Below are positions 11,922 through 25,300 of a DNA stretch of 64,000 nucleotides, piece after piece. Location of the stretch: contig OZ176050.1 of NCBI GenBank assembly GCA_964247055.1, forward strand, positions 14,508,001 to 14,572,000, written 5' to 3'. A model generated the notes under the pieces. It ran no database searches. It saw nothing but the letters and a program-made list of their open reading frames with translations, and had not been told where the DNA came from. The position numbers were made by a program, and so were the translations under genes. Within the stretch, counting starts at the first letter, position 1. Each line of letters begins with the position of its first letter. This DNA is from Paragordius varius. Taxonomy: Eukaryota; Nematomorpha.

Positions 11922-14900
11922 TTTGGTGCCGTGTTAGCTTTCAATGAGCCAAGCGTTGGACATTTCAAAACTGATTATGGAACCTTTTAAGAAACCGATG
12001 AACTTTACGCAATATATACGTCACATCAGGAGAGTCTTAAATTCCAAAATATCGAATCCAATGACACCACAATGAAACGCACCTTTCTCGCTTTCGGCGG
12101 TATTCAAGTAATAATGAAAATCGAAACTTTAGCATACCCAAAACTCATAGATGACATGGAATGGGAGGAAATTGCAACCTTGGCCACTCAGATATATTCA
12201 CCAATCAGCAGCCTATGGTTAAATCGAGTTGAATTCTACCGATTAAAAAAAATGCCAGATGAATCAGTCATGGATTTCCTGAAACGTCTGAAAGCAAAGT
12301 GGGAAGCCGGGAAGTTTGAAGGGGATATTCAGTCAAAATTACGCGATTTATTCCTGGTAGGTCTTGAAAATCCCAGAGTCGAACGCGAAATTCAATCCAA
12401 ATATCCAGATGGCAAAAAGGACGGGGGTCCGGTAACCCTTCAAGCGATTGTAGACATCGCTTATTCCTATGAATTAGAAGATAAAAAGGTTCACAACATC
12501 AGAGATAATAATGATATGAACAATAATAATACCAGTGAACTTCCTTCAAGTATCCAACCAGTTGTTAATGATAATAATACAATCAATTAATAACCCGAAA
12601 GATATGTAGTAATTGTGGGTATCGACATGGTTCTGCCACCTGGCCGGCAAAAGGAAAACGGTGTTTCAATTGCGACAAATGGAATCATTTCAGCACAGTA
12701 TGCAAGGCAACATTCCGACGGCCGTCAATCCGCACCATGACTAGCCCGAACAACACCCCCCGGATTCAAGTATTAATAAATAATATACCAACAACGTTTA
12801 TCTACGATACGGACGCCGAGGTATCCGTTATTGGCAAGCGCACTTGGGTAAATATTGATCGACCTCGGTTGCTCCCAGCTCCAAATTTGCGAACCTACAA
12901 TGATGGCCCGATAGAAGTACTCGGAAAATCGATGATTTCAGTAGTTTTGAACGAAGAGGAGAAGTGTTTGCCCTGCGTGGTGACGCAAACTAACCCGCCA
13001 GCCGTGTTCGGGATGAATTGGATGCGGGCGTTTCGGTTAGAATTCCCAAAAAATGTTTTTTCAGTTTTACATACGCAAGCACCTAATAATAAAATGTTAT
13101 TTGATTATTTTGACAAATTGTTTTCAGACGAGTTAGGTACTTTCAAGGGGCCCCCAATAAAGTTATTTATTGACCCCGGGGCCAAACCTAAAGTTTTTCC
13201 TTGTCGTAGGGTACCTTTAACTCTAAAACCTTTAGTAGAAAATGAAATTGATAGATTAGTTAAACTCAAAATACTCCGACCTATCGATCCGACCCAAACC
13301 CCAATAACATGGGCCTCTCCCACAGTAAATATAATTAAAGGAAATAGAGAAATTAGGATATGTGCCGATTTCCGAATTAGTATCAACCGTTATTTAGCAA
13401 AGGATTCTCATCTGATACCTACTTTTGACGAGTTGGCCACCAAAGTGGCAAATGGGATAATTTTTTCCACTTTAGACCTGAAAGATGCTTACTTACAATT
13501 TCCGACCGGGCGTCACAGACGCTAATAACCATCACAGCTCACAAAGGGTTTTATGCTTACCAACGACTTCCATTCGGATTAACTTCAGCACCTATGATCT
13601 TTCAAAGATGCATGGACAATCTTTTAAAGGACATACCTGGTATTTGTGTGTACCTGGAGGATGTCTTAATTTCCGGAGCTACCAGGGAGGAACATGATCA
13701 AAGATTAAGGGAACTATTTAGAAGGTTACAAGAGGCGGGATTACGATTGCGCCGAGACAAATTGCAAATTGGTATCTCACGAGTCAAATACATGGGGTAC
13801 GTGATTGCTGACCAAGTATTGAGCCGTCCAATGAAAAATTAGAGGCCATTAAAAATTGTCCGACACCTACAAACAAAACTGAGCTACGTTCGTTCTTAGG
13901 CTTAATATATTTTCATGAGCGGTTTATACCAAACTGTCACCCACACCTAGCAACCTTACACAAGTTAAGTGGAAAGAATACACCTTGGCGGTGGACCCCG
14001 GCAGATGATAGTGAATTCGCGAAAGCAAAAAGCTTGCTAACCAGGCCCCCCGCTTTAATGCCATTTAACGACCGTTTGCCCTTGTTGATCGAAACAGATA
14101 CTTCCAACAAGGGGTTTGGGGCAATACTGTTTCATAAGACCCCACAGGGGAAACGCCCAATTTTTTACGCGTCACGAACTTGTTCAATAGCAGAAAAGGG
14201 TTATTCCACGATCGAAAAAGAGGCCGGCCATAGTGTTTGCCCTAGAAAAATTTAAATACTTTATATATGGAAGACCGTTCGAGATATATACAGATCATAA
14301 ACCGCTGGTGTCACTATTTGGGCGGAAGAGAGACATCAACAACATTAATAATAGCAAACTGCTCAGGTGTATATCGAATACCATCGGGTACGAGTATGAA
14401 ATATTTTACAAGAAAGGGGAAGAAAACTTAGCCGACGCGTTGTCGAGACTTCCCATAGAGCATAGCCAACCAGATGATGAAGATGACGCGGCCACCAAGC
14501 AGGTACGATTTTTGGCTCTAAAAACGCTGGATGTAAATAAGAAAGTGGTCGAAGAGGCAACGATCACTGACCAACGGTTATCAAAAGTTAAAAATGCTGT
14601 CAGGACAAACAGTTGGATCGAGATCTGAAACCTTTTTTAAAACATAAAAACGACTTGGAGTGTTGTTATAATCTGTTATACCTGAATGATCGCTTAGTGA
14701 TACCACAAGCGGTGCAGGAAGCGATATTGAAACTTCTGCATGCGGGACACAGCGGGCTAAAAACAATGAAAGCCCAAGCCCGGTGTTCGGTATTTTTGCC
14801 CGAATTAGACACCGATCTAGCGAATTATGTGGAAAGGTACGAGGCTTGCCAAACCTATCGACCTAACGCACCTGAAAATCTTTATTATCGATGGAATTTT

Positions 14901-15590
14901 AACACTTTGACATGGTAAAGGTTACATGCATATGAAGCTATCAACACGGTCCTTTATTCGTATCGAACTAGCATGCATTCTTCGCTAAAAGAAACGCCTT
15001 TCGCCATATTCCTAAAACGGCGTGTACACAATCCTATCTCTTGGGTAAAAACAACCCCTGTCGAATTTATAGAGCACGAAAAGGAACCGAGACGCGAATT
15101 CCAACAAGACGATCCTGTCTATATTAAAAATGAAATGGCCTTAGGCTGGCGGCCAGGTCACATTCTGGAGAGAAGGGGGTTACTCTCGTATGAAGTGCAA
15201 GATGAGGAAGGGATTCGAAAACGTAAACATGCAGATCAGTTACGACGTAGGTCAGGAGGGAATTCATACGAAACTAATCCCTTAATAGAGCATAAATATC
15301 CCAGCGTCGAAAGTGTCCCGGGTCATGTCGAGGGAGCCCACTCCGAACAACCCTTCCATCCCACCTCGGAATCTCAAATGGTCCATGCCCCAACTCCTGC
15401 TACCTCATGCATGGCAAAACGTAGCCCCAGAATCGCTGACGCCTGTAGAGGCCACACCCGACGTGGTAAAGGAGGTTTCTGACCTACCCGAGCGTAGATA
15501 TCCGCTAAGAAGACGGCAGCCTCCCGATCGTTTAAACTTATAGGTATAATGTACGAACACGACAGCCCCCGTGGTTAACTTAGGGGGTAA

Positions 15591-15858
15591 TGTAAGGTTA
15601 TAATATTCTATTTTGTTAACTCACTCAATTCATGTTGCATCAGTTATTTTGTATTTGAATATTATATATATATTTCGTATTAAAGCTTGTCTGTTGTTGA
15701 GAATAACCATTGTGTAACGTCTACGCAAATAAGGCATGCACACATAAAAAGAACTTGTGATATAATAGCCAGTCACTTTTTTATTTTTGGTTTTCTTTTT
15801 ATCGCTCAACTCTATTCTAATATACCATATTGCTATACGTGAATAAATCAACTTTACA
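15591..15858 (+). repeat. 3' LTR of the plus-strand gypsy element
   Basis: Direct copy of the 5' LTR. The element is followed by the target duplication AAGAC. Confidence 0.93.
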
Positions 15859-15863
15859 AAGAC

Positions 15864-16489
15864 TAAAACAGCATATTTTAAATTCGACTTAATAGCTTAA
15901 ATACTTTTCAAGATATTAATATAAATCGCTCTGGTATATAAAATTATTCCAAAAAGTAATGGAGTAATATATAATATTGTATATTTATTTTTAAGCAAAA
16001 TATATAAGAGTTTAATTTTAAGAACTTTTTTTCAAAATGTTAAAAGATATAATGCGTTAGTAGATATTTGCTATTTGTCATATTTAAAATACGCTGAGTT
16101 TCCAATTTTATATTATTAATGATTCAAAAAAAATCACATATATCTTCGGCGAAAATTAACACTAAAATTAATTAATTAAACTATTTTTTTATTTCAGTGT
16201 TTTTGTTCTTATATTAAACTTACAATACCAACTTATACGCAAATTTACGTTGTCAGACAATTATTGTCATCTTTTTGTAAATTTTAACTGTCTATGATTA
16301 TAGGCTAAATATTTTCTTTTAATAATTTATCCTCCATACTTTGGTTTTGTGCTAAAAATTTCTTTTTAATCTATTATTTTATCATTTAATTTGCCTGCTT
16401 TAAACTAAACAACACCATCTAATATAGCCAAAGAGTAATTTTATATGTGTGCGTTTTGTGAACAAAATCTACATTTTTTGGTTAAATAC
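15864..16489. other. Intergenic, no feature seen
   Basis: AT-rich; no coding signal and no clear repeat recognised. Confidence 0.45.
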
Positions 16490-16679
16490 ATTTAACATAA
16501 TCTGAGTTTCGACATGTATAAATTATTTATATACTTGATATATAATTACTTTTTTCCCATCCAAATATTTTGATCAAATAATAATCCATACATATAAAAG
16601 TGCTTGTTTATACAAGTCATTGGGTTTATGAAATGAGGTTAACCTCACTTCATGTTGTTTGTGGCGAATTAGAGTTTTT

Positions 16680-16710
<31 letters not shown>

Positions 16711-18775
16711 GGGAGGGGGGGGTATTTACACAGCTGAGGTCAAGATCAATACTTTTAGTAAGTATATTAGTTTATAAATAACCCCCCTAATAAACAGGTA
16801 GTACGAAAGTTTATTTATTTATTTATTTATTAAGGGCTGAACATTTCTATTTTCGAACAAAAAATCCGTATTTTTTATATTCCATTCTATATACACTGTA
16901 ACCGAGATTTAACCAAAATAATTACTTAAAACATAAAATTAATTAAATTATTGATACTAATAAATTTTTGACCAGGAATATTAAGTTATAAGAATTTTTT
17001 TGAATATTTATATGAATGGGTTTTCTGAATACGAAATATTCGGAATGATAATCTAAAATAAATAATAGTAAATATCAAAATGCGCCAATCAAAGTAAGTT
17101 TAGGGGCATATGACCTTGAGGTATATGAATGGTATTGAATAATTATTAAAAAAGTAACTACCCAGTGCAGGTACCATTTTCATTCATTATGAAAAGTAGC
17201 TAATCATTATAACTTTTTAAGAACTTATTAAGTAACCCTGTAAGGTGCTAAACGGACATCTTATTAAAATTTTATCTGATATCCTAACAACACAGTTATC
17301 TTGTCATCTTTATATATTGTTAAAAAGAGGAAATAAATAAGCCAGACCCATTTCCGTATACCCACTTAACAACAAAAATCTTTATTGCGTCCCTCAGTAT
17401 ATCCTTTAAAATCTGCATTCACTTTATGTGCATTTAAAAATGCATTGCTTAGAACCAGTAATTAAATTTTAGAATAACCAATAAAAAACATCTCCATTTT
17501 GGAATATATAGGTGACATGTACCTTTATATACATATATATAATAAATTCACTCATCTTACGCTTATTTTATTTGAATGATAAAAAAAACTATTTTAACAA
17601 AAAAAGTTGTTTTATAAAAGCGAATAAAAACATTTAGATTCGATTTTAGCAAGTTATATGGTATTATTGCCATTAGACTGGTTTATGCCCATGAATGACG
17701 GCATTTATTGACGGTTAAACTAGTTATTACGAAAACCAAAAACCTATCTTATCCTAGTTGTCAATTAAAAAATATATATATCAATCGTTTTTAAACTTAA
17801 TGTTTATCGTAGTGTACCACTGTTGTTTCAAATGGTTATAAGCCACTAGTAAAAATATCAGTCCTGGTTTTTCTTATTTGATGTGCGGTATTTAATTCTC
17901 GGTTATCCAACACTGGGTTTTGTTTAAAACAAATTTGTCTTGATTTGACAAATTGCATGATTTTTAATATAGGGCGATTGACTAATAATATCCAACTACA
18001 ATATAATTGGATTACTAAGCCGTAGCTTATTAAAAATAACACCTTTTATAGTTTTTTGTATGTCAAAAAATATGAACGTGGGTGGTTTTATGTGTGCCTT
18101 TAACTAACAAAAAATCTATTGATTATATGGCCAATATCATAAGCTAGTTTTCGTAGTATAACATGTATGCATTATTTATATACTCAATATACTTTAATTA
18201 CTTTTTTTCCCCATACTTTTGGCATGTGCTCTAAATATTTTGATCAAATAATAATCCATACATATAAGTGTTTGTTTAAACAAGTGAACGGGTTTATGGG
18301 TAGATATTGATTGGATTTAATCTAACCCTATAGCGCCTGTGCCAAATTTGGGTTTTATTTTTAGTGTTTATTTACTCAACTGAGGTCGTGATTACAATTT
18401 TTAGTGAACTGCCCAAAAAACACGGGTAAAGATATTTTATTTTTAGATTCAAGGATAACACAATTAAATTTTTTTTTGAAAAAAAAATCGTACACTTTTA
18501 AATTTTATTCCATAATTAAAGGTAACTATCCGCTCATATTGGTTAATTAGGATATATATCATTGAGTTATAATTTTTCATTTATTCATACATTTTAAAAA
18601 GATTATACTTGTTTGACCAGGGATATTAACTTATAGGAAATTTATTAAATATTTATTATACTAATGGGTTTTAGGACGAAATAATCAGGATTATAATGTA
18701 AAAAAGTGAATACTAGCAAAAAAACAAAATGGTGCTAAACAAAAAATTTACGATATATGACCCTTAGACAGTTTA
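16490..18775. repeat. Ancient tandem duplication (two diverged units about 1.68 kb apart)
   Basis: Blocks recur in the same order in 16,490-17,125 and 18,160-18,775: AATATTTTGATCAAATAATA, ATCCATACATATAA, CTGAGGTC, GACCAG(G)ATATTAA, ATGGGTTTT and ATATGACC. Between blocks the copies have drifted and carry indels. No protein reading frame is conserved between them, so this looks like duplicated non-coding DNA or remains of a larger repeat. Confidence 0.7.
16675..16722 (+). repeat. Poly-T then poly-G tract
   Basis: About fifteen T are followed by 24 G, one A and eight G. Very unusual in this AT-rich context. It lies inside the left unit of the tandem duplication; the right unit has no such tract at the matching place. 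Confidence 0.9.
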
Positions 18776-20970
18776 AATAAATATTCCTGTTGTGTCATGG
18801 AAAATGCAAAACACACATTTTAATTAAAATGATATAAGATATAAAAACAAAAATGTTGTCACTATCCTTAAGTTTTAAATAGGGGTGTGTAAAATACTTT
18901 TTCGGTACGCAAAAGTGCTCTAAAAAATGGTAAAGTAATAAAAAATTAGATTATAATTAAATATTTACGATTAAATATATCATCAATTGGGCTTAAAATA
19001 AATAAATAAAAATCCAAAATTATCAAAGCGCCTTGAAGATATTTTGTTGGACAGCCCTGGTTAAAGGATTGTACTATCCTATTATTAATTTTTATTGTGT
19101 CAGTCCCTATTATAACCACTATATACGTTTGCAGAGCTTGAACCACTGTATAATTGAGCATAAAAACCAATTAGACATCTCCAATTAGTAATGAAATAGT
19201 TAGTTGTTTTCTTAATTAATACATAATCGCAAATAAAAATTTGATATCATAGATTTTTTTAACAACATATAATTGCATCATTTGTATTGATTAACCATTG
19301 AATTATAAAAGTGAACAGTGACATATTACGTAGGCTGTCAAATCAGTTATTAATGATATAAATTTCACTTAAACATATAAATATATTCTTTGTTGTAAAT
19401 GATTATATATATTATTCTCTAAATATTTTGAGCGGTTTTGTTAGGGGCACATTGATATAACCATATTACTTTAACTTATCATAATTTTGATTGCACAAAT
19501 ATGTCGTGTGCATATCAACATTTGATCAAAACAAAACGCTTTATCAGAATACTACACATTTAGAATATAATCCAGCATGCAATTATTCAATCATTTGGCT
19601 ATTTGCTTCTGTGGAGCTTTCCTCCTGTTCCCGATTGAATATGTACAAGGTAGATATAATTATTTACTATGTGTAGTAGAAACAAAACACCAAATAAAAG
19701 ATTATTTTTATCTGAACACCGATATGGTTGAGGCTTTGTACGAGTCATTTTAAGCTTATATTGAACTTGTACCGTAAATTCTCAGGATTTAAATATTCAA
19801 AATATAAAATAGAAATTAAGAGGTAAGATTTGTATAACGATATCAATTATTTTTTAAAACCTGTTTTTAATTATAATAAAGTTTTGCGTATTTTAAGTTA
19901 AAATCACGCATGTTACGCAAGACGCCTTTAATTTTTTTGTTTAATTCAATTTGCAAAAAAATATGCGCGGAAAATAATTGATTTTAACAAATAATTAGCA
20001 TGTGTTAAAATTCTAAAGCGCAATCTCAGCTGATACATTATATGTAAGAAAATATAAGGTTTAATGATTATGGTTGTATTTTGGGAAAATTATTTGTCTT
20101 TATATTACATTTTCTCCGTGGAATTTCAATTCTTTACATAAAAATGTATCAATATTCTCATAATGCTTTTGGTTTTTGACCTTGCACATCATTTAAGCAG
20201 GGCTTAGACTGGATCACGTAATGAACTAGATTTCTTGCATTTTAGGAATCGATTCTGTTCCACTTTTAAAATTAGTGTTACCAGATTTCATTTTTAAAAA
20301 TAAAATCTATGCCTAAATTATTTTATCAAAGACCATGTGAAAAAGCTAAAACATTGGCTCATTCATTAGATTATGACTTATGAGGAAAAATATGTTTAAG
20401 AAATGAGATTTTTGACGTAATATAAAACTTTATTTCAATGAATATGGAAAACAGTCCTCGACATCTATTGGTGGATTTTATTGAAAAGTTTTACATGTCA
20501 ATCTTTTTTTAGATGTAATTATGATAAAGGCTAAAAATTCTTTCAAAAATCATGATATAAATAACGGATTTAGTGGAAAACACCAAGAGTATAGAAAATG
20601 TGTAACATTAGTGCATGCACCAGAAAGCATGACTTTACTCAGGGAATCGAATAAATTGTTAAGGCATAATGAGTTTAATTTTTTACCATGACAAATAACC
20701 TTTCAAATGTGTTTTAATATATAAATAACATACAGTATACATTTTACTGTATGTTAAGTAATTTTATTGCCAGTCAAATAACATAAATGGTTTATCAAAT
20801 GCGTAAAATAAATATTCTCAAAATTTAACATTACAAAATATCCATCAAATTAAAGCCTATGTTAATTCTCACGTCAATCCTCATATGTGTACTACGATAT
20901 AATTTCGTGGGTCAGTATTTTAAGCATTTGATACCATTTATTATTTGCACTTAACATACATTAAAATGCA

Positions 20971-21012
<42 letters not shown>

Positions 21013-22106
21013 TAAGATTTAAATGCAATTTTATTAATATCTTTCCATCCAAGCCTATGCCCTCATAATTATTTTTATAAACAAAAGCAAGCCTAAAAAT
21101 CTAAAGAAAATTTTAAAACATACATCGCTCCAAGAATAAAAAATATGCTTAGGCCTATCATGCGTTGACAAAAAGATTATAAGTATTGCATTAAATTTGG
21201 ATAAACATAGTTTATATATTACCTATATTTGAAGAGAAATAATAGTCCAAGGTGACAGACAGTATTACATTCTAAAAGTTCCTTTATAGCATCGCAAAGC
21301 ATTATACAGTTTCCCTCACGCTTTTAATTTGTTAAGAACACTTCAACATCATTTTTTATGCCATAAGGTTGTCTTGAAAAAATATATTCAAATCAACATT
21401 TTTGCGTTAAAATTAAGTAAACCTACCTATTATAGAGGGAAAAATATTTTTGTATGCATACTTTGTTATAAAATTAATTTTGTTAAAAAAAATTTTATGA
21501 ACCATTTATGGTATTTTGGAGCATGGTGAAAACGCAATTCCATCTTGTAAATTTATGTTTTAATTTGTTATTATTTTACATGCTTTGAAAGACCAAAAAA
21601 TACCGTTTATAAAATATACTAAAATTTGAATTAACCAAGTATGGATTCTTAAAAAGATTTTGATTTCACAATCTAAAGATTCTCAAAATTTCGGTTTTTT
21701 TTGCGTTTGTTTTAAAAAAGTAACCCGTTTTGAAAAGGTGCAAAAACACTTTAAAAATATTGTTTGCTCTTTAAACATAATATGCATATACAAATAATAT
21801 TTTTGGAAAATTTAACTTTATAATAAATTCTATTTAGCATAGTGTGCGAAAATTTCTTCGGTATCTTTTCGATGTGAACCATTCACCATTAATATAATAA
21901 ATTTGTCTAATATCAATTGTAAAACTCCAAAAGCACCACAAAAATTCTGTTAAATTTATCTGCAAGTTTTATAGGATATTTTTTGTGCTGATTTTGTGCT
22001 TGAACTATGTTATAAATGAATAAAGTTTTTGCCTACTTTTTTGCTATTTTAATAACTGTTAATTCCGCAATCATTTAAATCAGTTCATAATTTTATTATA
22101 TAATAG
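18776..22106. other. Intergenic stretch without a recognised gene
   Basis: Apart from the foldback-derived MITE at 20733-20971 and a TA microsatellite at 20976-21004, I see no gene or repeat. Upstream exons of the unknown gene that begins to be visible at 22107 could lie here, but none could be supported. Confidence 0.4.
20733..20971. mobile_element. Deletion derivative of the foldback element at 53054-56646
   Basis: The first 78 bp or so match the left terminus of the large element (CAGTATAC..TTAAGTAATTTTATTGCC). The remainder matches its right terminus (CAAAATTTAACATTAC onward, ending near TTAAAATGCA). The internal 3.3 kb is missing. A classic MITE made by internal deletion. Confidence 0.85.
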
Positions 22107-22306
22107 GTAATTGCCAACTAACGTATGATGGGATAGAATATCCAGTAGGTACCTCGTCATATCAAGTCCGGGGCAATCAAGAGATAACGCTAAACCAAGT
22201 TACGGCTCCTTGTACTGCAAAATTTAATATAAAGCTTTATATAACTTGTACTCTACGTAATTTATTTTATATTATATATATCATAGCTAATTTAAAAATA
22301 TCCTAC

Positions 22307-22350
<44 letters not shown>

Positions 22351-25300
22351 TTGAACATATGCAAATTTTGTATAGTAACGAGAGCTATATTGTCAATTTT
22401 GGTAATTGGTTAAAAGGTATTTATCTATCTTTGAATTTATTTAACACTCGAATCAGGAAATAAAATACCCCAGACAATATTTAAATTGATATTTTAAAAA
22501 AACTACTGAAAGAAACGGTTCCATTTTAAAATGCTTCAAATTAAAAAAAATATATATATAAATCATAGTATCCAATTAAAATTTAGTTATGTAGAGATTT
22601 CTTATCAAACGACTACGACGCCATTATTTTATTACAACATTTTCGCGTTTGATTTTAAGCCTAAAATTAATTTTACTTTTTTGTCAAAATCACATTTAAC
22701 GTTGATATAAACAGTAGAAGTGGTATATTTTGCATTATTTTTACATTTAGCCTATGCACACATGTCATGTTGGATAAATTTTTACCTTTGGTGTTTGCCT
22801 CTAAATAAGTTATATAAAGTATTTGAAAAACAAATTTTTTCTTATTATATTTCGGTTCGGTTATATAAGTTAAAAATTTTACGAAGGTTTAAATTTATTC
22901 CATATTTTTATTATATATTAAATATAAGACAAGCCTGTGGTATCTAACTACCCCAATTCGAATCGAAGGAGTAAAATAAATGCGTTGTATCCAAGTGTTG
23001 TGTTAAATATGATAAAATTTAAACAGACGCTATTATATCATTTCTCCACGACTTTTCTTTAGTATATAATTTAATAAAATCTTATATCATGTTAACACTT
23101 GGATACAACACACTGATTTTAGTCCTTCGATTCTAATTGGGGTAGTTGGATATCCCAGGCCTGTAAAAAAGCAACTAATTTAAAAAGTATGGAAGGATTC
23201 AAAACCATGGCAAAATTTTGCACTTATATATTATTAACAAACCGAAAAATATAAAAAAAATTATTCAAAAATACATGATATTACTTATTTTAAGCTAAAA
23301 CCAAAAGGTAAAAATTTGGTCAATGTGACATGTGTCAAATTGTAATACAAAATAAACCGCTTTTTCTATTTCTATCAATGTTAAGATGTAATTTATATAA
23401 AAAATTAGCTTTAGTTTTACCCTTAAAATTAAATAAAGACGATATTTTGCAAAAATTTTGTAAAATAAAAATGGCGTCTAAGTAGTTTGAGATGGAACTT
23501 TTTTTCAAACCAAAATTTCAAGATATTTAGGCATATTTATATAAATTTTATTAGGATAGAAGCATAAATTTAAATTGGGACCGTTTCCTTCAGTAGTTTT
23601 TTAAAAATATTTTAAATTTAGTCTGGAGTATTTAGATACCCCAATTTGAATCGAAGTGTTAATTGCGTTTAGCCAATATATACACTGTGTGAAGAAATTT
23701 TTAACAAAATAATTTTTTTTTCATGAGATAGTTTATTAGCGTGTTCATTTGTCGTTAAAATATTTGTTTGTTTACGACCTAGTTTATGAAAAATTGAAAG
23801 AAAATCGAAATCAAGGAAAGAGTGAAAAGGATAATTAAGGATAATTTAAAAAATAATATTATTTGAGATATTATAGTTTATTATCATTTTAGAATATATT
23901 TTCAATATATAAATAGCCTAAAATCATATAATTAAGGTTAATATAAAATTTCAGTTCAAAATATGGAGTTTATCTCTTACCTAAAAGACAATAAAAGACA
24001 AAAAACTTTTATAAAACTATATCAAAATAATTTTAATTGATTATTTACTAGCAAACTCACTAATTTCAACATTCATATTTTATCAGTAAAAACTTCTATA
24101 TCGTGTTTTTTTATTTTTTCCTTTTTTTGTCATCTAGTTATGAGTGTTTAAAAATTTTACTGTTTTATTTTAAATTTACATGAGTGGATATAAAGTATAC
24201 AATTTATACCAAATAGGATTTAAAAGTAGTGGAAAATCTACCAACAATCCGTACCTATCCCGGTACAAATATTTTTTTGTGTTACAATTTTATAACATAC
24301 GATATTAAATTTATTTATATTTTTATAAAATATGACTGTAAAGATTTTAACATAAAAAAATATTTAAATTTGAAAGGATTTAAATCCTAAAAAGAAGAAC
24401 GTCATTTAACTAAGATTTTATATATACCCTCTTTATATGAATTTATTTATATATTGAAAATATGAAAATGATAAGTACCATTATATCTCAACTTTGATTA
24501 TTATTTTTTGACCTATCCTAAATTTTCGCTTTTTTTCAAAAACTAAATCGTAAAATAAAATTTCTTACAGCAAATGAATACGCTAGTCATAAGCTATCTC
24601 ATGAAAAAAAATTAACCTTTTATTTTTCCACACAGTATATAATATATATATATATATGAAATTTCCAATATAAGCTCTCAATACCTGAAACATACTCAAC
24701 ATGTTACAAACCTGTAAACAGGAATGAATATAAAAATTAAAGTGTCCTCTTAAATAAAATTGGTTTATTTAAACAGTTTTATGATGGGGAAGTATGTCTG
24801 TACTTTTATTTTATCAATAATATTTTAGAGATTTCACGTGGTGCCAATTCGTATACTATTGACAAGAAAGGAGTAACCAGTGATCCTGCGGCACCAGCCG
24901 GGATAACTGTTAAAACGATTCCAGGAAATCCCAATATGCCAACTTATGAAGTAAACCTGCAAGCTATCGACACTGTTGTAACATTTAAGGTTTTCATATA
25001 AATTACCTCTTGTCTAGCTAGCATCTTTACATATTTCTATTATGATGAGTAAAAATGGAAATTGTATGGATCAAACATCGAAAAAACTACAAGGATGGAT
25101 AGTAAATTGTCAAATCATACTTTTAAACCAGAGTCACCAAAAGGTTTTTTAAGGAGCCAAAAATATATTTTAAATTATAATAGCTTTTCGACACATTTGC
25201 AGATATTTATAAGGAAAATAAGTACTTCAGAGCTATGAAAAAGCGCTTTTAGGGCTTGTGGTCCGTGGGGCGCAGTTTAAGTACCACTGCTTTAAACTTT

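Larger units (their letters stand above)
11654..15858 (+). mobile_element. Ty3/gypsy-type LTR retrotransposon, plus strand, broken, fairly young
   Basis: Bounded by LTRs of 268 bp and by a perfect 5-bp target duplication AAGAC (11649-11653 and 15859-15863). A primer-binding-like TTGGTGCCGTG follows the left LTR. Parts in order: gag (about 11,943-12,590), CCHC knuckles (about 12,600-12,710), protease (about 12,800), RT (about 13,200-13,840), RNase H (about 14,060-14,460) and a reduced integrase region with its C-terminal module (to about 15,540). It carries several breaks, yet the two LTRs differ at only about three sites, so the insertion is recent. Confidence 0.93.

Noticed and set aside
19491-19676. 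61-codon open frame with several cysteines
   Set aside because: No acceptor, donor or family resemblance; could be chance. Not enough to add it to the unknown gene.
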